In this document: piece after piece, positions 14,118 to 14,177 of the stretch | Numbering within the stretch: position 1 is the stretch's first letter | Layout of the letters: the number at the start of each line of letters is the position of its first letter | DNA from: 2-12-FULL-42-15 sp964196565 | GTDB taxonomy: Bacteria; Pseudomonadota; Gammaproteobacteria; Coxiellales; Coxiellaceae | DNA length: 14,177 bases | Reading direction: 5' to 3' | NCBI GenBank assembly: GCA_964196565.1 | Contig: CAXMUH010000139.1 | Location: 1 to 14,177 of the forward strand | Program-made: the position numbers and the translations under genes | The notes under the pieces: model-generated | What the model saw: only the letters and a program-made list of their open reading frames with translations | Databases searched by the model: none | What the model was told of the DNA's origin: nothing

Positions 14118-14177
14118 TTATTTCTTCAGAATCTTACAAATAAAAAACCCTGACATTTTCTCATTCGGCAAAACGCG
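14118..14177 (-). CDS. rsmB: C-terminal end of a minus-strand gene, probably 16S rRNA m5C methyltransferase RsmB
   Basis: Only the last 19 codons and the TAA are in the window; the gene continues beyond position 14177. The frame reads RVLPNEKMSGFFICKILKK then stop. The pattern LP-x-E, then GFF, x3, L-x-K-stop is the usual end of RsmB/Sun-family cytosine-5 RNA methyltransferases (compare LPGE...DGFFYAKL.K). The match is short, so the name is tentative. The orientation is convergent with the ABC operon, with copy 2 of the REP-like repeat between them. Confidence 0.5.
   Translation of the reverse strand, partial: RVLPNEKMSGFFICKILKK

Noticed and set aside
1..14177. CRISPR arrays, tRNA or rRNA genes, phage or toxin-antitoxin genes
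   Set aside because: No regularly spaced direct repeats, no tRNA-like T-arm or acceptor sequences and no such protein families were seen.

Overview
The window looks like the chromosome of a moderately AT-rich gammaproteobacterium. The type II secretion (T2SS) proteins, EngB and the fused ABC permease/ATPase pair are of gammaproteobacterial type. The detached gspC and the gene mix would suit a Legionella/Coxiella relative, but that placement is inference from gene content; there is no rRNA or other taxonomic marker here.

Positions 1-7786 (+ strand) hold a type II secretion operon in the order gspD (3' end only), E, F, G, H, I, J, K, L, M. The genes are tightly packed: gspG/H share one base, H/I, I/J and L/M overlap by 4 nt, J/K by 17 nt and K/L by 11 nt. 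They encode the outer-membrane secretin, the assembly ATPase, the inner-membrane platform (F, L, M), the major pseudopilin (G) and the four minor pseudopilins (H, I, J, K). gspC, which normally links platform and secretin, is not in this row. It lies at 9531-10130 on the minus strand as a short version without a PDZ domain, followed by a small Sel1-repeat lipoprotein gene. gspN and the prepilin peptidase gene gspO/pilD are not in the window.

Positions 7787-9159 separate the operon from gspC. They contain a cluster of hairpins, one unrecognised minus-strand gene (285 aa, two predicted membrane segments), and a palindromic MITE-like element of about 300 bp. That element is bounded by TA, its left terminal repeat is interrupted by 53 bp, and it contains a perfect 28-bp inverted repeat.

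From 10186 the plus strand carries engB (ribosome-assembly GTPase, divergent from gspC), then a two-gene ABC importer of the nitrate/sulfonate/taurine type: a double-length fused permease and an ATPase with an extra C-terminal domain. No substrate-binding protein is visible. The right edge contains a REP-like repeat also found after gspM, then the last 19 codons of a minus-strand gene that resembles the end of rsmB. Both REP-like copies lie between convergent genes, and the two copies differ by a compensatory base-pair change.
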